Origin: Devosia sp. SD17-2
GTDB taxonomy: Bacteria > Pseudomonadota > Alphaproteobacteria > Rhizobiales > Devosiaceae
Assembly: GCF_029201565.1 (NCBI RefSeq)
Contig: NZ_CP104002.1
Coordinates: forward strand, 1,939,001-2,003,000
Reading direction: 5' to 3'
Length of the DNA stretch: 64,000 nucleotides
This document shows, piece by piece, positions 51,041 through 60,083 of the stretch. The notes under the pieces are model-generated. The model saw nothing but the letters and a program-made list of their open reading frames with translations, made no database searches and was not told the origin of the DNA. Each line of letters begins with the position of its first letter. The stretch's first letter is position 1. The position numbers and the translations under genes are program-made.

Positions 51041-51646
51041 ATGGCACTTTCATGGATCGCCAGAGGCGCAGCCAGCGCAGAGCGCGGGCGCCGGCTGATG
51101 CAACTCAGGGGCGTGACGCCCAACGGACACCCTCTCTGGGCGCCGTGGGAGGTAGATCCGGTCCTGAGCAGATACCCCGACTATCGATCGATCTTCCCGC
51201 TTTTGCAGCGCCGCACAAGGCCGGCGACCTACGGCAAGGCGGGACGGCTGGGCGTGACGAAGCCGCGGGGAAAGCCGTGGGCCGATCCGAACGAGATATG
51301 GCGGCTGAAGATCTACGCCAACGGAACGAAGGCGGAGATACTGGCAGCGTTCCCTGGCAGGACGTGGGGAGCGATTGCAAATGCGGCCCGGAAGCGAGGC
51401 TACCGCCGGCCAAAACCGCAGCCGGCGCCTTCGGGCATCGTCATCATCGACCAGATCCTCGAGCGTGCGGCCAAGCAGGGCTGGAAGCTCTCTGAATTGG
51501 ATGCGGCTTGCAGGAAGAAGGGCTATTTCAGTCATAAGCGATGGAAGGCCCATGTAGACCCACCGGTCATCAAACGAGCCGTTCATGCTCTTGGCGGCAC
51601 AGTTCGAGCTCGCTTCCCGGAAACGCTTGGTGAGAGCCATGTGTAA
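51041..51646 (+). CDS. SANT/Myb-like repeat protein 1 (possible DNA-binding)
   Basis: 201 residues. Two Trp-anchored repeats (about 33-72, APWEVDPVLSRYPDYRSIFP with QRRTRPATYGKAGRLGV; and about 80-122, PWADPNEIWRLKIYANGTKA with FPGRTWGAIANAARKRGYRR) have the spacing of SANT/Myb-like DNA-binding repeats, each ending in a KA..LG or NAARKRG turn. A third, weaker segment lies near the C-terminus. No enzymatic motif. The next gene, which overlaps it by 8 bases, is a paralogue. The role is unknown; such proteins often accompany integrated elements. Confidence 0.6.
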   Translation: MALSWIARGAASAERGRRLMQLRGVTPNGHPLWAPWEVDPVLSRYPDYRSIFPLLQRRTRPATYGKAGRLGVTKPRGKPWADPNEIWRLKIYANGTKAEILAAFPGRTWGAIANAARKRGYRRPKPQPAPSGIVIIDQILERAAKQGWKLSELDAACRKKGYFSHKRWKAHVDPPVIKRAVHALGGTVRARFPETLGESHV

Positions 51647-52184
51647 GCCATACGCGCCTTGGGAAGATGATCTCATCACGAACCATTACTCGACCTTTGG
51701 AGCGAGCTACATAGCGGAGCGCTTGGGACGAACTCCGGCCGCTATCCGGGCGCGGGCGGGTATACTCGGGGCTAGAACAAAGGTCTTCGCGTGGACACTT
51801 CGTGAAGACAACATACTGCGTGACTGCCATCCTAACTTGAAGAGGGCGGCAACGCTGCTGCCCAATCGGACCCGTTGGGCTATTCGTGGCAGGGCTACTT
51901 CGCTCGGCCTCTCCCGTCAGAAGCTGTGGACTAGAGATCAAGAAGCACTGCTTAGCAAGGCAACCCGGTACTGCAGCGATGTGCAACTTGCCGAGATCTT
52001 GGGACGCACTCCTGGCGCCATAAAGCTCAGGAGAAATGAGCTACGCAGTCTGCGTGTGCCCAGAAAGGAGAGCACGGTGCCAGTTGTCCGCGATGTAGTT
52101 CGCGAGGCAAAGCGGCGAGGCGTGAAGCTGACCAAATTGACGAAGGCGCTCAAGTGCGGGCGCGTCGATCCCGCTGACGACTGA
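51639..52184 (+). CDS. SANT/Myb-like repeat protein 2 (possible DNA-binding)
   Basis: 181 residues. Three repeats at about 6-44 (APWEDDLITNHYSTFGASYI, then AERLGRTPAAIRARAGILG), 51-91 (AWTLREDNILRDCHPNLKRA) and 96-138 (LWTRDQEALLSKATRYCSDV, then AEILGRTPGAIKLRRNELR) share the pattern W..ED..L......IA..LGRT..AI..R, which is an SANT/Myb-type DNA-binding fold. The ATG lies inside the end of the upstream paralogue. It is a clearer member of the family than its neighbour. Confidence 0.68.
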   Translation: MCKPYAPWEDDLITNHYSTFGASYIAERLGRTPAAIRARAGILGARTKVFAWTLREDNILRDCHPNLKRAATLLPNRTRWAIRGRATSLGLSRQKLWTRDQEALLSKATRYCSDVQLAEILGRTPGAIKLRRNELRSLRVPRKESTVPVVRDVVREAKRRGVKLTKLTKALKCGRVDPADD

Positions 52185-52305
52185 TCGCCCTTGAACTTCA
52201 GCGCCGTCGCCAAGGTCACCGAGGCATTCGGCGGGCATCTCTATGCCGAGTGGGATGACTAGCGGCCTGGCTCACGCCAGAGCGGTTCAATCAGATGATG
52301 GCGGC

Positions 52306-52518
52306 TTAGAGCTTGTCTGCTTCCTCAGCCCAGCACTTGATCACGAGCTTCAGTTGGACTGCCGCGCGAGCCTTGCCGTCGTCGAAGCTCTCGCCGCGCT
52401 TGCACACTGTCTGAATAGGGATGAGCCCGACGCGTTCATTGCCCGGACCATTAAGCGAAAAGTTGTAGAAGGCGATATCGCCGGCTAACCGCATATCAAC
52501 AAATTCGATGGTCGGCAT
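52306..52518 (-). CDS. Small hypothetical protein (70 residues)
   Basis: Start MPTIEFVDMRLAGDIAFYNF (ATG 52518) with GGGGGAAG 4-5 bases upstream. Contains LIPIQTVCKRGESFDDGKAR and an acidic C-terminus. Not recognised. The good ribosome binding site and the mixed composition give moderate support. Confidence 0.5.
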   Translation of the reverse strand: MPTIEFVDMRLAGDIAFYNFSLNGPGNERVGLIPIQTVCKRGESFDDGKARAAVQLKLVIKCWAEEADKL

Positions 52519-52530
52519 AACTTCCCCCAT

Positions 52531-52899
52531 GGAGTAGAGCCTAGACTGAATTTCTCATGGATTAGACGCTGCTGTCGAGAGAACTTTTAGGATCGACCCA
52601 AAACACCCCTGTTACTCGCTCAATCAATCACACTTTTCTAGAACACGCCGTAACGGGACATTTTAGGCCTCCAAGCGTGATGGCGTCATCTGTGTCGTGA
52701 TTCTGGTGAAGGCGCATCTGAAGCGCGGCGGCGCCAGCCATACTCAAATTCATGTCGCATATATGTTGCATGGATTCGCCGGGGGTCTTTCGAAATGCCC
52801 GGAAATCCTCGGTATTCAGACGCAACACGGATGCGACATGAAAGGCGCCCGGGCAACGCTAGCGAACCCAGTAATAGATTGATTTTGCAGGGGAATTTC
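52531..52899. other. Stretch with one weak minus-strand frame
   Basis: About 370 bases. A minus-strand frame at 52628-52828 (GTG start, 66 codons, containing FRAFRKTPGESMQHICDMNL) is open upstream without a ribosome binding site. I cannot support it as a gene. Nothing else is visible before the tRNA. Confidence 0.3.
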
Positions 52900-52975
<76 letters not shown>

Positions 52976-53126
52976 ATCTATGAATCACCCTACCGGAAAA
53001 CGGTTAATATGTCTCTAATCCTTGGATTTCCGGGGGATTTTAACCCTGATCCTTGTTCACGGCTTGCTCCACTAGCGGATAGCTGATGGATTGAGCGGCG
53101 TCCCAGCCGCGTCCCAGAGAATATCC

Positions 53127-54647
53127 ATGCCGACTCTCATCACCAAGGCCATCGTAGAGAAAGCAAGAGCCGACCAACTCCGCGGCGCGGCCGAGTATCA
53201 GATGACAGACGCTCGTGTTCAGGGCCTCGAGCTGCGCGTCCGCCCGCGTGGCGTGATGTGGAACTTCCGGCGAAAGGTCGCGGGCACAAGCTACCGGCTG
53301 GCCATGGCCTCGGTGGACCTGCTCTCCATCGCCGAGGCCCGGCAAGTCGCCACCGATGCTTCGGCCGTTGCCCGGGCTGGCGGCGTGCTGGACCAAGAAT
53401 GGATGACTTGCCGGCTCGTTGAGCTCGGGAAGATCGAGGCAGCCCCGGAGCCAGAGCTGGTGCTGATGACGTTTGCCCAGGGCAGAACCGCGTATCTGGA
53501 GATGGTCGAGGCTGCCAAGTCCAAAGGTACCTTCGACGACTATCGCCAGACGCTCAATCACCCGAAACTAGCTTGCCTAGATGATCGCCAGCTACATACG
53601 ATCAGTCGCGAAGAGCTCGCGGAGATTGTCAAAGAGGTCCACACCGACGGATATGAGACACAGGCTGATCATTTCTGCCGAGTAATTCGACCATTCTGGA
53701 AATGGCTGGAGAGCGATGCGGAGGTCCGGAAAACTGGCGTCACGCCCGGCATCATGGACCGGCTCCGGCCACCACCACGAACCCGTATCGACGAAGATGA
53801 CGAGGATGATGATGATGAGCGAGGCACATACGTCCCCAGCGTGACAGAGATGGCGGAGGCTATCTTGGCCGCTCGCGTCGCTTACGAGCCAGCCTATGCC
53901 GGCGCAATCGAGATGTTAGTGTGGACCGTCCAGCGCCGGCGGGCAATCGTTGAAGCTCGGATTACGGATTTCGAGCCGCTGGCGGACGGAAAACGTGGTC
54001 TCTGGAAAGTTCCTGCATCTTCGCGAAAGGGACGCAAGAAAAACGGGAAAGCCAAACGCCCTCACGTGGTCCCGCTGCCAGAGCCAGTATGGGAGTGTTT
54101 TCTCAAGGCCGCCAGGGCTCGCGGCGACGCAGGTAGCCAGTGGCTGTTCCCTGCAAAGTCGAAATCGGGCCACATCTCCGAGTCGACGCTGACGCATTAT
54201 CTTTCATACCTGCCCAACGTAAAAGCATCCCCGCACGACATGCGACGGGGTTTTGGGACGCATGGGGAAGCTCTGCTGGGGTTGCTGCGAGCCGAGACCG
54301 ACTTCATCCTCGATCACGAGGATGAGCCGCTGCGTGCTGCTGAGGTGACGCACCGCTCACAGACACAGGCGTCGACGATGACGGGGAGCTCGTATGCATT
54401 GCATGACGGTACCCACAGGACGTGGAAAATCATGGACGCCTGGGTTGATCTACTGCAGCCGGAAATGGCGCGGGTCTACGCCGACCGGCCAGGGTTGTTC
54501 AGCGACTGGTGGGTGAAGGGCGAAGTAGCAAAGAACAAGAAGCTGCTGAAGTCCGAACGCAATCGGCACATGGACACGCATCTGGTGCCGACGGGGCTGA
54601 CGATCGAGGCTGTCCTCAAGGGGAGTAGGTTCCTGGCTGCCGAGTGA
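53127..54647 (+). CDS. Tyrosine-type site-specific integrase (phage/ICE type)
   Basis: 506 residues. An N-terminal arm-binding domain with the DUF4102-like pattern (VQGLELRVRPRGVMWNFRRK) covers about residues 1-75, a core-binding domain follows, and the catalytic domain starts at about 255. The first Arg lies in WTVQRRRAIVEAR, HxxR as SPHDMRRGFGTHG, and the Tyr is probably in MTGSSYALHDG. An unusual Asp/Glu-rich linker (IDEDDEDDDDERG) precedes the core. It lies 151 bases from the 5' end of the tRNA-Thr gene. The ATG at 53127 was chosen over a 12-residue longer start. Confidence 0.85.
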   Translation: MPTLITKAIVEKARADQLRGAAEYQMTDARVQGLELRVRPRGVMWNFRRKVAGTSYRLAMASVDLLSIAEARQVATDASAVARAGGVLDQEWMTCRLVELGKIEAAPEPELVLMTFAQGRTAYLEMVEAAKSKGTFDDYRQTLNHPKLACLDDRQLHTISREELAEIVKEVHTDGYETQADHFCRVIRPFWKWLESDAEVRKTGVTPGIMDRLRPPPRTRIDEDDEDDDDERGTYVPSVTEMAEAILAARVAYEPAYAGAIEMLVWTVQRRRAIVEARITDFEPLADGKRGLWKVPASSRKGRKKNGKAKRPHVVPLPEPVWECFLKAARARGDAGSQWLFPAKSKSGHISESTLTHYLSYLPNVKASPHDMRRGFGTHGEALLGLLRAETDFILDHEDEPLRAAEVTHRSQTQASTMTGSSYALHDGTHRTWKIMDAWVDLLQPEMARVYADRPGLFSDWWVKGEVAKNKKLLKSERNRHMDTHLVPTGLTIEAVLKGSRFLAAE

Positions 54648-54682
54648 CAGCGGCGCATCTCAACAACGCGATTTGAGGTAGC

Positions 54683-55147
54683 TCACACATTCCTGCGGAA
54701 TCCGGCAATGGCCCATCCGATACCCCAACCAAGCAGGAGCACGACTAGGGGCGGCAGCACTACGCCCATAGCTAGCTGCGGAATGGCTTGGCTGCGCCGG
54801 CGGACCGTCTCGGCCTGGATGTAGTCAGCGACCGCGGCCTCGGCTTTCTCCACGTACTCGTAGTACTTCCATGGCTCCAAGCTGGTGCTGGTGTAGAGAT
54901 TGAAGCCGTACCTCTGTAAAGCCGACTTCTTGGTGGTTCCGGCCCGGACACGCTCTTCGAACGCTTGGTGCAGTTGCCCGTAATCCTCGAAAAGATCGGG
55001 GACTTCACCTTCTGTCCGGATAGCGACGTCACGTGTGGGCACGTACGGATTAGCCACGGATCCCCAGCCGACTAGCAGAGCGAAAGCTGCCCAGAGGACG
55101 GTCAGCACCATCCAGACGCGGAAGAAGCCACGGCGCCACGCAATCAT
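54683..55147 (-). CDS. Membrane protein of unknown function, two helices (154 residues)
   Basis: Helices at about residues 12-32 (MVLTVLWAAFALLVGWGSVA) and 122-147 (LAMGVVLPPLVVLLLGWGIG), with a charged region between them containing LFEDYGQLHQAFEERVRAGT. Its ATG overlaps the stop of the broken gene upstream (55144-55147), so they form an operon. No family recognised. Confidence 0.7.
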   Translation of the reverse strand: MIAWRRGFFRVWMVLTVLWAAFALLVGWGSVANPYVPTRDVAIRTEGEVPDLFEDYGQLHQAFEERVRAGTTKKSALQRYGFNLYTSTSLEPWKYYEYVEKAEAAVADYIQAETVRRRSQAIPQLAMGVVLPPLVVLLLGWGIGWAIAGFRRNV

Positions 55148-55777
55148 TCGTCGTCGTCCGGCAGTTCGATGATATCGTGGACTTCCGAGATCCTGTAAGC
55201 CACGGGCCTGCCATTCAGTCGCTCGACCCTGGCCGTCACGTAGAAGCCCAGTTTGTAGATGTTTCGCTCGCCGTCGGTAAGCTCGTGCTTGATCCGCTGC
55301 TCGGCAAGATCGGAATCGTACACCACCGCCAGCGGCTTCTTTGCCACATATTCCATGATCGCAAGCTCGCCGGTCCGTTTACCCTGCACTGGCTGCTTCA
55401 GGTTCGATTGCCAGAACACGAGGAGCTGGTTCTCGACGATCTCGAAGGCTTTGGCTTCAAGCTCTTTCCGCTGCTCGTCGATGACACGGATAGCTCGCTG
55501 GGCTTGCTTCGTATCGAATTTGATGGCGACCCTCGCGGTAGCCTCTGGCGGTCTCGCATTCGGCCAGGAATTCCAAAAGTTGAGAGTTCTTGTCTTGGTC
55601 AAGAACCGAGCAAACGAGCTCCGGATCGGCGTGATCGGAAAGCGAGGCTAACTCTTCAAGCAGTGAGCCGACCTCGACCAACCGATCACTGCTGAGGTCA
55701 GCCTCGAATCCAAGCTCAGCCAATGTTTGCTGGTTGGTAGCAAAATCCGAGAATAGCGCAGAAGCGTCCTGAGCCAT
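55144..55777 (-). pseudogene. Hypothetical protein with an internal frameshift
   Basis: From ATG 55777 the frame gives MAQDASALFSDFATNQQTLA, EADLSSDRLVEVGSLLEELA and VLDQDKNSQLLEFLAECETA. At about 55540 coherent coding passes to another frame (ATARVAIKFDTKQAQRAIRV, VIDEQRKELEAKAFEIVENQ, HELTDGERNIYKLGFYVTAR) that ends at 55144. The continuous frame from 55602 lacks a convincing start. The 5' end abuts the OLD nuclease fragment, so the native start may also be missing. Confidence 0.55.
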
Positions 55778-56270
55778 GCTCAGGTGCAGCAGGTCTTCAT
55801 CAAGAAGGCCTACCAGGTTCTGAGGGCCCACCCAGATCTGGAAGCAAACGCATTGCTCCGAACCCAGCTCGTCGTCAGCACGCACTCGAGCCATGTTGCC
55901 CACGAGACGCCCTATGCCTGCCTGCGATACTTCCGACGCCTGCCCGCTGGCATGGACAAGGTCGCTGTTCCGGTGTCGTCGGTGGTGAATCTGACCGGGG
56001 CGTTTGGCCTCGAAACGGAGACCTCGAGGTTCGTCACCCGATACATTCGGGCGCAGCACGCGGACCTATTCTTCGCCGACGCAGCAATATTGGTGGAGGG
56101 TTCGGCCGAGAAGATGATGCTGCCGAACTTCATCAGGAAGGACTTCCAACGCCTCAACCAGGGCTACATCACCATCCTCGAAGTCGGCGGCAGCCACGCG
56201 CACAAGCTGAAGAGCCTGATGGACACATTGGGGCTCACCACGTTGATCATCACCGATCTTGACGCCCAAG
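55757..56270 (+). pseudogene. Fragment of an OLD-family ATP-dependent nuclease (TOPRIM part)
   Basis: The segment VQQVFIKKAYQVLRAHPDLE, LLRTQLVVSTHSSHVAHETP, ADAAILVEGSAEKMMLPNFI, YITILEVGGSHAHKLKSLMD and TLIITDLDA contains the ABC-ATPase switch region (STHSSH) and the TOPRIM motifs (VEGSAE with the Glu, and ITDLDA with the DxD-like aspartates). OLD proteins act in phage defence and DNA processing. The 5' end, including Walker A, is missing, and the 3' end is cut at 56270/56271 by the first IS91-type unit. Confidence 0.8.
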
Positions 56271-57159
56271 GGTCATGACCCGCTGCCTTTCGGCGCCGGA
56301 GCAGCGATAGTTCTTGTAGCGGAAGGTGACCTCATTGCCGTCGAAGGCGATGAGGCGGCTGTTCGAGATGGCGACCCGGTGGGTGTAGCGCGAGAGATAG
56401 GCGAGCACCGCCTCAGGCCCGGCAAAGGGCGCTTTGGCATAGACCACCCAGCGTTTTCTTCGGACCGGTGCGAGGTGACGGATGAAGGCCCGACGGTCTC
56501 GGAGCCCTGCCATCTGTCCGAAGAAGTCGAGCTTTCCGGCACCATGGAGTTCGAGCAGCCGGGTGAGGAACAATCTTCGGAACAGCGCACCCAGAACCCT
56601 GACCGGCAGCAGAAAGGCTGGTCGCGATGAGATCCACCGACCATCCGGTGCGATCCCACCACCGGGCACGATCATGTGGATATGGGGATGGTGGGTCATG
56701 GCCGAGCCCCAGGTGTGGAGCACGGCGGTGATGCCGATGCGGGCGCCCAGGTGTTGGATCTGCCGCGATGGTGAGCATCGTCTCGGACGCTGCCTTGAAC
56801 AGCAGGTCGTAGACCAGAGCCTTGTTGTGGAAGGCAATGTCGGCGATCTCGGTTGGGAGCGTGAAGACGAGGTGGAAGTAGCCCACCGGCAGGAGATTGG
56901 CCTGCTGGGCTTGGAGCCAGGCGCGTGCCGCTGCGCCCTGGCACCGGGGACAATGCCGGTTGCGACAGGAGTTGTAGGCGATCCGCCGATGTCCGCAGTC
57001 GGAACAGGCTTCGACGTGACCGCCCAGAGCCGCGGTGCGGCAGGTCTCGATCGCCGACATGACCTTGAGTTGAGTAAGGCTCAGATGCCCGGCATGGGCC
57101 GCGCGATAGGCAGGGCCGGCGGCACGGAAGATATCGGCGACCTCAATGGTGGCGCGCAC
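56271..57159 (-). pseudogene. IS91-type HUH transposase, copy 1 (frameshifted and truncated)
   Basis: The same protein as copy 2 until about residue 133 (LTIAADP). There copy 1 has GATCCAACACC where copy 2 has GATCCAAAACACC (two bases missing at 56754-56755). The rest continues in another frame and ends at VMTL near 56271, about 100 residues short of the full protein. It cannot be active. Confidence 0.88.
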
Positions 57160-57163
57160 TGGC

Positions 57164-58069
57164 TCAGGCGGGTGGAGGCTTGTCCTCCATCAGGGCCATC
57201 AGACGGTCCAAAGGACTGGCGACCGCCTGGATCGTGCGGGTCGAGACCTTGGTGTAAAGTGCGGTCGTCTCGAGCTTGGAATGCCCGAGCAGCACCTGGA
57301 TGACCCGGATATCGACATCCTGCTCAAGCAGATGGGTGGCAAAGCTGTGCCGCAAGGTATGCGGGCTGACCCGCTTGCGGATGCCGGCGACCTCGGCCGC
57401 CTCCTGCACCGCGCGATGCAATTGCCGCGACGAGATCGGATCGGTTGGGGAGCGACCCGGAAACAACCAGCCATGGGGCAGCATCACGCCCCGTTGCTTA
57501 CCCTCGCGCCACCACAGGCGCAGCAGCTCCAGCAGCTGGGGCGAGAGCATGGCGTTGCGATCCTTGCGCCCTTTGCCCTGTTCGATCCGGATCAGCATGC
57601 GGGCGCTGTCGATGTCGTCGACCTTGAGATGGGCCACTTCGGAGACGCGCAGCCCGGCGCCATAGGCGACCCCGAGTGCGGCTTTATACTTGATGCCTGG
57701 CGCCGCCTCGAGCAGCCGGGCCGCTTCCTGGATGCTGAGCACATCAGGCAGCTGGCGCTGATACCGGGTGATCACCAGGGCCCGCGACAGCTCCCGCCGC
57801 TTCAGCGTCACATCGAACAGGAAGCGCAGCGCCGAGACCGCGCCATTGATCGTCGAGGGGCTGACGCCGTTCTCATGCTGGTGGAGCTGGTAACGGCGGA
57901 TATCATCGGGCGTGGCCGCGTCAGGGCTCTTCCCCAGAAAGGCGGCAAAGCGCCGGACGTGACGCACATAATCGTGCCGGGTGTGGACGCCCAGGCCGCG
58001 CATCAGCATGTCCTGCTGCATGCGTTGCCGGAGCGGCGTAGTGGGAGCATCGGTCGATGACATAACCAT
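57164..58069 (-). CDS. Tyrosine recombinase of the IS91-type unit, copy 1
   Basis: 301 residues, identical to copy 2. A SAM-like N-terminal domain (MLMRGLGVHTRHDYVRHVRR) is followed by the catalytic domain: Arg in AYGAGLRVSEVAHLK, His-x-x-Arg in SPHTLRHSFATHLL, His in VLLGHSKLETT and Tyr in ALYTKVSTR. All catalytic residues are present. It is 4 bases upstream of the transposase gene. Confidence 0.92.
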   Translation of the reverse strand: MVMSSTDAPTTPLRQRMQQDMLMRGLGVHTRHDYVRHVRRFAAFLGKSPDAATPDDIRRYQLHQHENGVSPSTINGAVSALRFLFDVTLKRRELSRALVITRYQRQLPDVLSIQEAARLLEAAPGIKYKAALGVAYGAGLRVSEVAHLKVDDIDSARMLIRIEQGKGRKDRNAMLSPQLLELLRLWWREGKQRGVMLPHGWLFPGRSPTDPISSRQLHRAVQEAAEVAGIRKRVSPHTLRHSFATHLLEQDVDIRVIQVLLGHSKLETTALYTKVSTRTIQAVASPLDRLMALMEDKPPPA

Positions 58070-58343
58070 AGGAAGTTCCTCTCGTTGAAAGAAACTCCAT
58101 GGTCCGACTGCGACCTCAGCCGCTCAAAGACCTAAAACGATGACGCTGAACCACCCGCGCGCACCCCTCCCGCGAAGCGGGTTAGTGCATGGGGCGCACA
58201 TCAGCCGGGCAGGGGAGGCTGTTCACGACCCCATTTCGGTCGTAAATTAGTTTAGCCGCCTTTCCCGAAACCGGACCTGAATTGTGCGGCGAATGAAGAA
58301 AATTGGCACTGCTGGGCTGGACAGCCGAAAAACAGCGCTCAAA

Positions 58344-59153
58344 TCACCCAGCTTTTCCAGCCATCAAGAGCGCCATGGCGCTTGCCGTCTGGGCATTGGC
58401 GGGGAAAAAGCTCTCTATGACAATGTCAGCCAGCGTTACATCCACTGCGGTACCAAAGACGGTCGTAGTGCTGAGAAACTCCAGTGGCCCCTCATCAGAA
58501 GCGATGACGAGTGGTATCGCGATGGAGCGATCACGCGCCAGCGTGCTGCGAGTGGAAGAGGCATGAGCCGGAACAGGATATGAACTGAGTTCTTCGAGCA
58601 AAGTGATGAGTTCGGGATCTCCACAAATCTCAATATCGCGCCCAAGGCGCGAAAGAATATGGCTTCGCCATTCCCTGAAATTGATGATCCGCGATGCCAG
58701 CCCGTCTGGATGCAGGCTGAGACGCAGGACATTGACTTTACCCTCTAGCAGGTAACTTGACGCGCCCTGCGTGAGGATGTCGATGGCCTTATTGGCGGAC
58801 AAGAGCGTCCAGTAACGGTCGACGGCGACGGCGGGATGTGGGGCATGGCCGTTGAGCACGTGGTCGATCGTATTCCGGGCTGCTGCGAGTTCCGGCGATG
58901 CCAGCGCCCGTTCGGCATAGGCAGGGGCGAAACCGGCAACCAGGAGCATGATGTTCCGTTCCCGCAACGGAACATCAAGGCGATCAGTAAGATGCATCAG
59001 CATATCACGACTCGGCTGCGAACGACCGGACTCGATGAAACTCAAATGTCGCTGCGAGATATCGGCTTCGAGTGCGAGTGCCAGCTGGCTGTAGCGCCGA
59101 CGCTGACGCCACTGACGTAGCAGGCTCCCGGCATTGTGCTGTTCTGTCATCAT
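58344..59153 (-). CDS. XRE-family regulator with MmyB-like ligand-binding domain
   Basis: 269 residues. HTH at about residues 10-60 (LLRQWRQRRRYSQLALALEA, DISQRHLSFIESGRSQPSRD) and then an MmyB-like helical/PAS-like domain (VPLRERNIMLLVAGFAPAYA, WTLLSANKAIDILTQGAS, LASRIINFREWRSHILSRLG). It is divergent from the three-gene cargo operon, and a perfect palindrome lies between them, which is the likely operator. Confidence 0.88.
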   Translation of the reverse strand: MMTEQHNAGSLLRQWRQRRRYSQLALALEADISQRHLSFIESGRSQPSRDMLMHLTDRLDVPLRERNIMLLVAGFAPAYAERALASPELAAARNTIDHVLNGHAPHPAVAVDRYWTLLSANKAIDILTQGASSYLLEGKVNVLRLSLHPDGLASRIINFREWRSHILSRLGRDIEICGDPELITLLEELSSYPVPAHASSTRSTLARDRSIAIPLVIASDEGPLEFLSTTTVFGTAVDVTLADIVIESFFPANAQTASAMALLMAGKAG

Positions 59154-59187
59154 CTCAGTTCGATATCAGTCCTTCCGACCTCGGGCT

Positions 59188-59204
59188 ATTACCCCCGGGG
59201 TAAT
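59188..59204. promoter_or_regulatory. Perfect 17-bp palindrome, probable operator of the XRE/MmyB regulator
   Basis: ATTACCCC-C-GGGGTAAT has perfect 8-base arms around one base. It lies 35 bp upstream of the regulator start and 80 bp before the membrane protein start, in the divergent promoter region. Its symmetry and position fit an XRE dimer operator controlling both directions. Confidence 0.72.
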
Positions 59205-59283
59205 CGACGGAAGATCACTAACTCTCGATAATAGGGGCCATCGCAGCCGCACAGGTCGGTTCCCAACCTTGAAAGGTAATAAG

Positions 59284-59694
59284 ATGGCCAACAATCATCG
59301 TTCCCTCTCCCTCCCCAATCTCCTCAATCTCGATGCGCTGGCTTGCAGTTTCATGGGTGTCTGTCTGATAGCGGTCTCGGCGCCGATCGGTGCCTGGACC
59401 GCGCTGCCTGCACCACTCCTGTTTTGGGCTGGCATCCTGCTCTTGCCCATTGCCGCCTTTATGGCAGCGTCGGCGCGATCGGTGCCTGTACCAAGTTGGG
59501 CGGCAAATTTTGTCATCTTGGGCAACTGCGCCTGGGTGATCGTCAGTCTCGCTTTGCCACTCGCGGGACTAGTCTCTCCCAACCCAATTGGCTGGCTTCT
59601 ACTCGGCGGACAGGCAGGTCTTGTTGCCACGCTGGCTGTCGCCGAGTTCGGTGCAAGCAACCGCCCAATTCCATCCACCCAAGGGAGCATCTGA
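59284..59694 (+). CDS. Small four-helix membrane protein (136 residues)
   Basis: Start MANNHRSLSLPNLLNLDALA with GAAAGGTAATAAG upstream. Helices at about 24-44, 46-62, 72-94 and 103-122 (FMGVCLIAVSAPIGAWTALP, LLFWAGILLLPIAAFMAASA). No signal cleavage site. It resembles the small membrane proteins often controlled by MmyB-like regulators, but the function is unknown. It is the first gene of the cargo operon; 2 bases separate it from the next. Confidence 0.75.
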   Translation: MANNHRSLSLPNLLNLDALACSFMGVCLIAVSAPIGAWTALPAPLLFWAGILLLPIAAFMAASARSVPVPSWAANFVILGNCAWVIVSLALPLAGLVSPNPIGWLLLGGQAGLVATLAVAEFGASNRPIPSTQGSI

Positions 59695-59696
59695 AG

Positions 59697-60047
59697 ATGA
59701 CCGCTTATGCCATCGGCCACCTCCGCAACGTCACGCTCAACCAAGGCATCGCCGATTACTTGCGTGGCATCGACGCCACCCTCGAACCCTTCGGCGGCAA
59801 TTTCATCATTCATGGCGGCCCCAAGGACGAACTCGAAGGCCGGTTCACCAATGATCTTATCGTCATCTCATTCCCGAATCTGGACGCTGCACGACGCTGG
59901 TACAACTCCGCCGCGTATCAGGCGCTGATTCCGTTGAGAATGCAGGGGGCAGAGGGCGAGGTGTTCCTAATCGATGGTGTCGACGATCACCACAAGGCCA
60001 CCGATATCCTGCAAGGCTCGTCCTTCGAGACGACAGTGCATAGTTGA
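59697..60047 (+). CDS. DUF1330 domain protein
   Basis: 116 residues. The pattern AYAIGHLRNVTLNQGIADYL, GGNFIIHGGPKDELEGRFTN and VISFPNLDAARRWYNSAAYQ matches the DUF1330 (ferredoxin-like dimeric alpha-beta barrel) family. The function is unknown; relatives are small cytoplasmic proteins. Start ATG 59697 follows GAAG; a longer open frame in the region (from 59343) overlaps the membrane protein and is a shadow. Confidence 0.82.
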   Translation: MTAYAIGHLRNVTLNQGIADYLRGIDATLEPFGGNFIIHGGPKDELEGRFTNDLIVISFPNLDAARRWYNSAAYQALIPLRMQGAEGEVFLIDGVDDHHKATDILQGSSFETTVHS

Positions 60048-60083
60048 GGGCAAGACAAGCCCTGCCCATTCTAAGGAAGTTTA

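Larger units (their letters stand above)
56271..58194 (-). mobile_element. IS91-type unit, copy 1 (inverted, 3'-truncated)
   Basis: The stretch matches copy 2 (60724-62648) in inverse orientation across both genes and the leader (58070-58194, containing CCCGCGAAGCGGG, a hairpin). It differs by a 2-base loss inside the transposase gene and ends abruptly at 56271 within that gene, where the OLD fragment begins. The shared leader ends at GTGCATGGGG (58194). Confidence 0.85.

Noticed and set aside
52628..52828. 66-codon minus-strand frame before the tRNA
   Set aside because: No ribosome binding site, frame open further upstream, no family signal.
57146..58060. 304-codon open frames antisense to the tyrosine recombinases, present in both copies
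   Set aside because: They only mirror the recombinase gene; conservation follows from the identity of the two copies.
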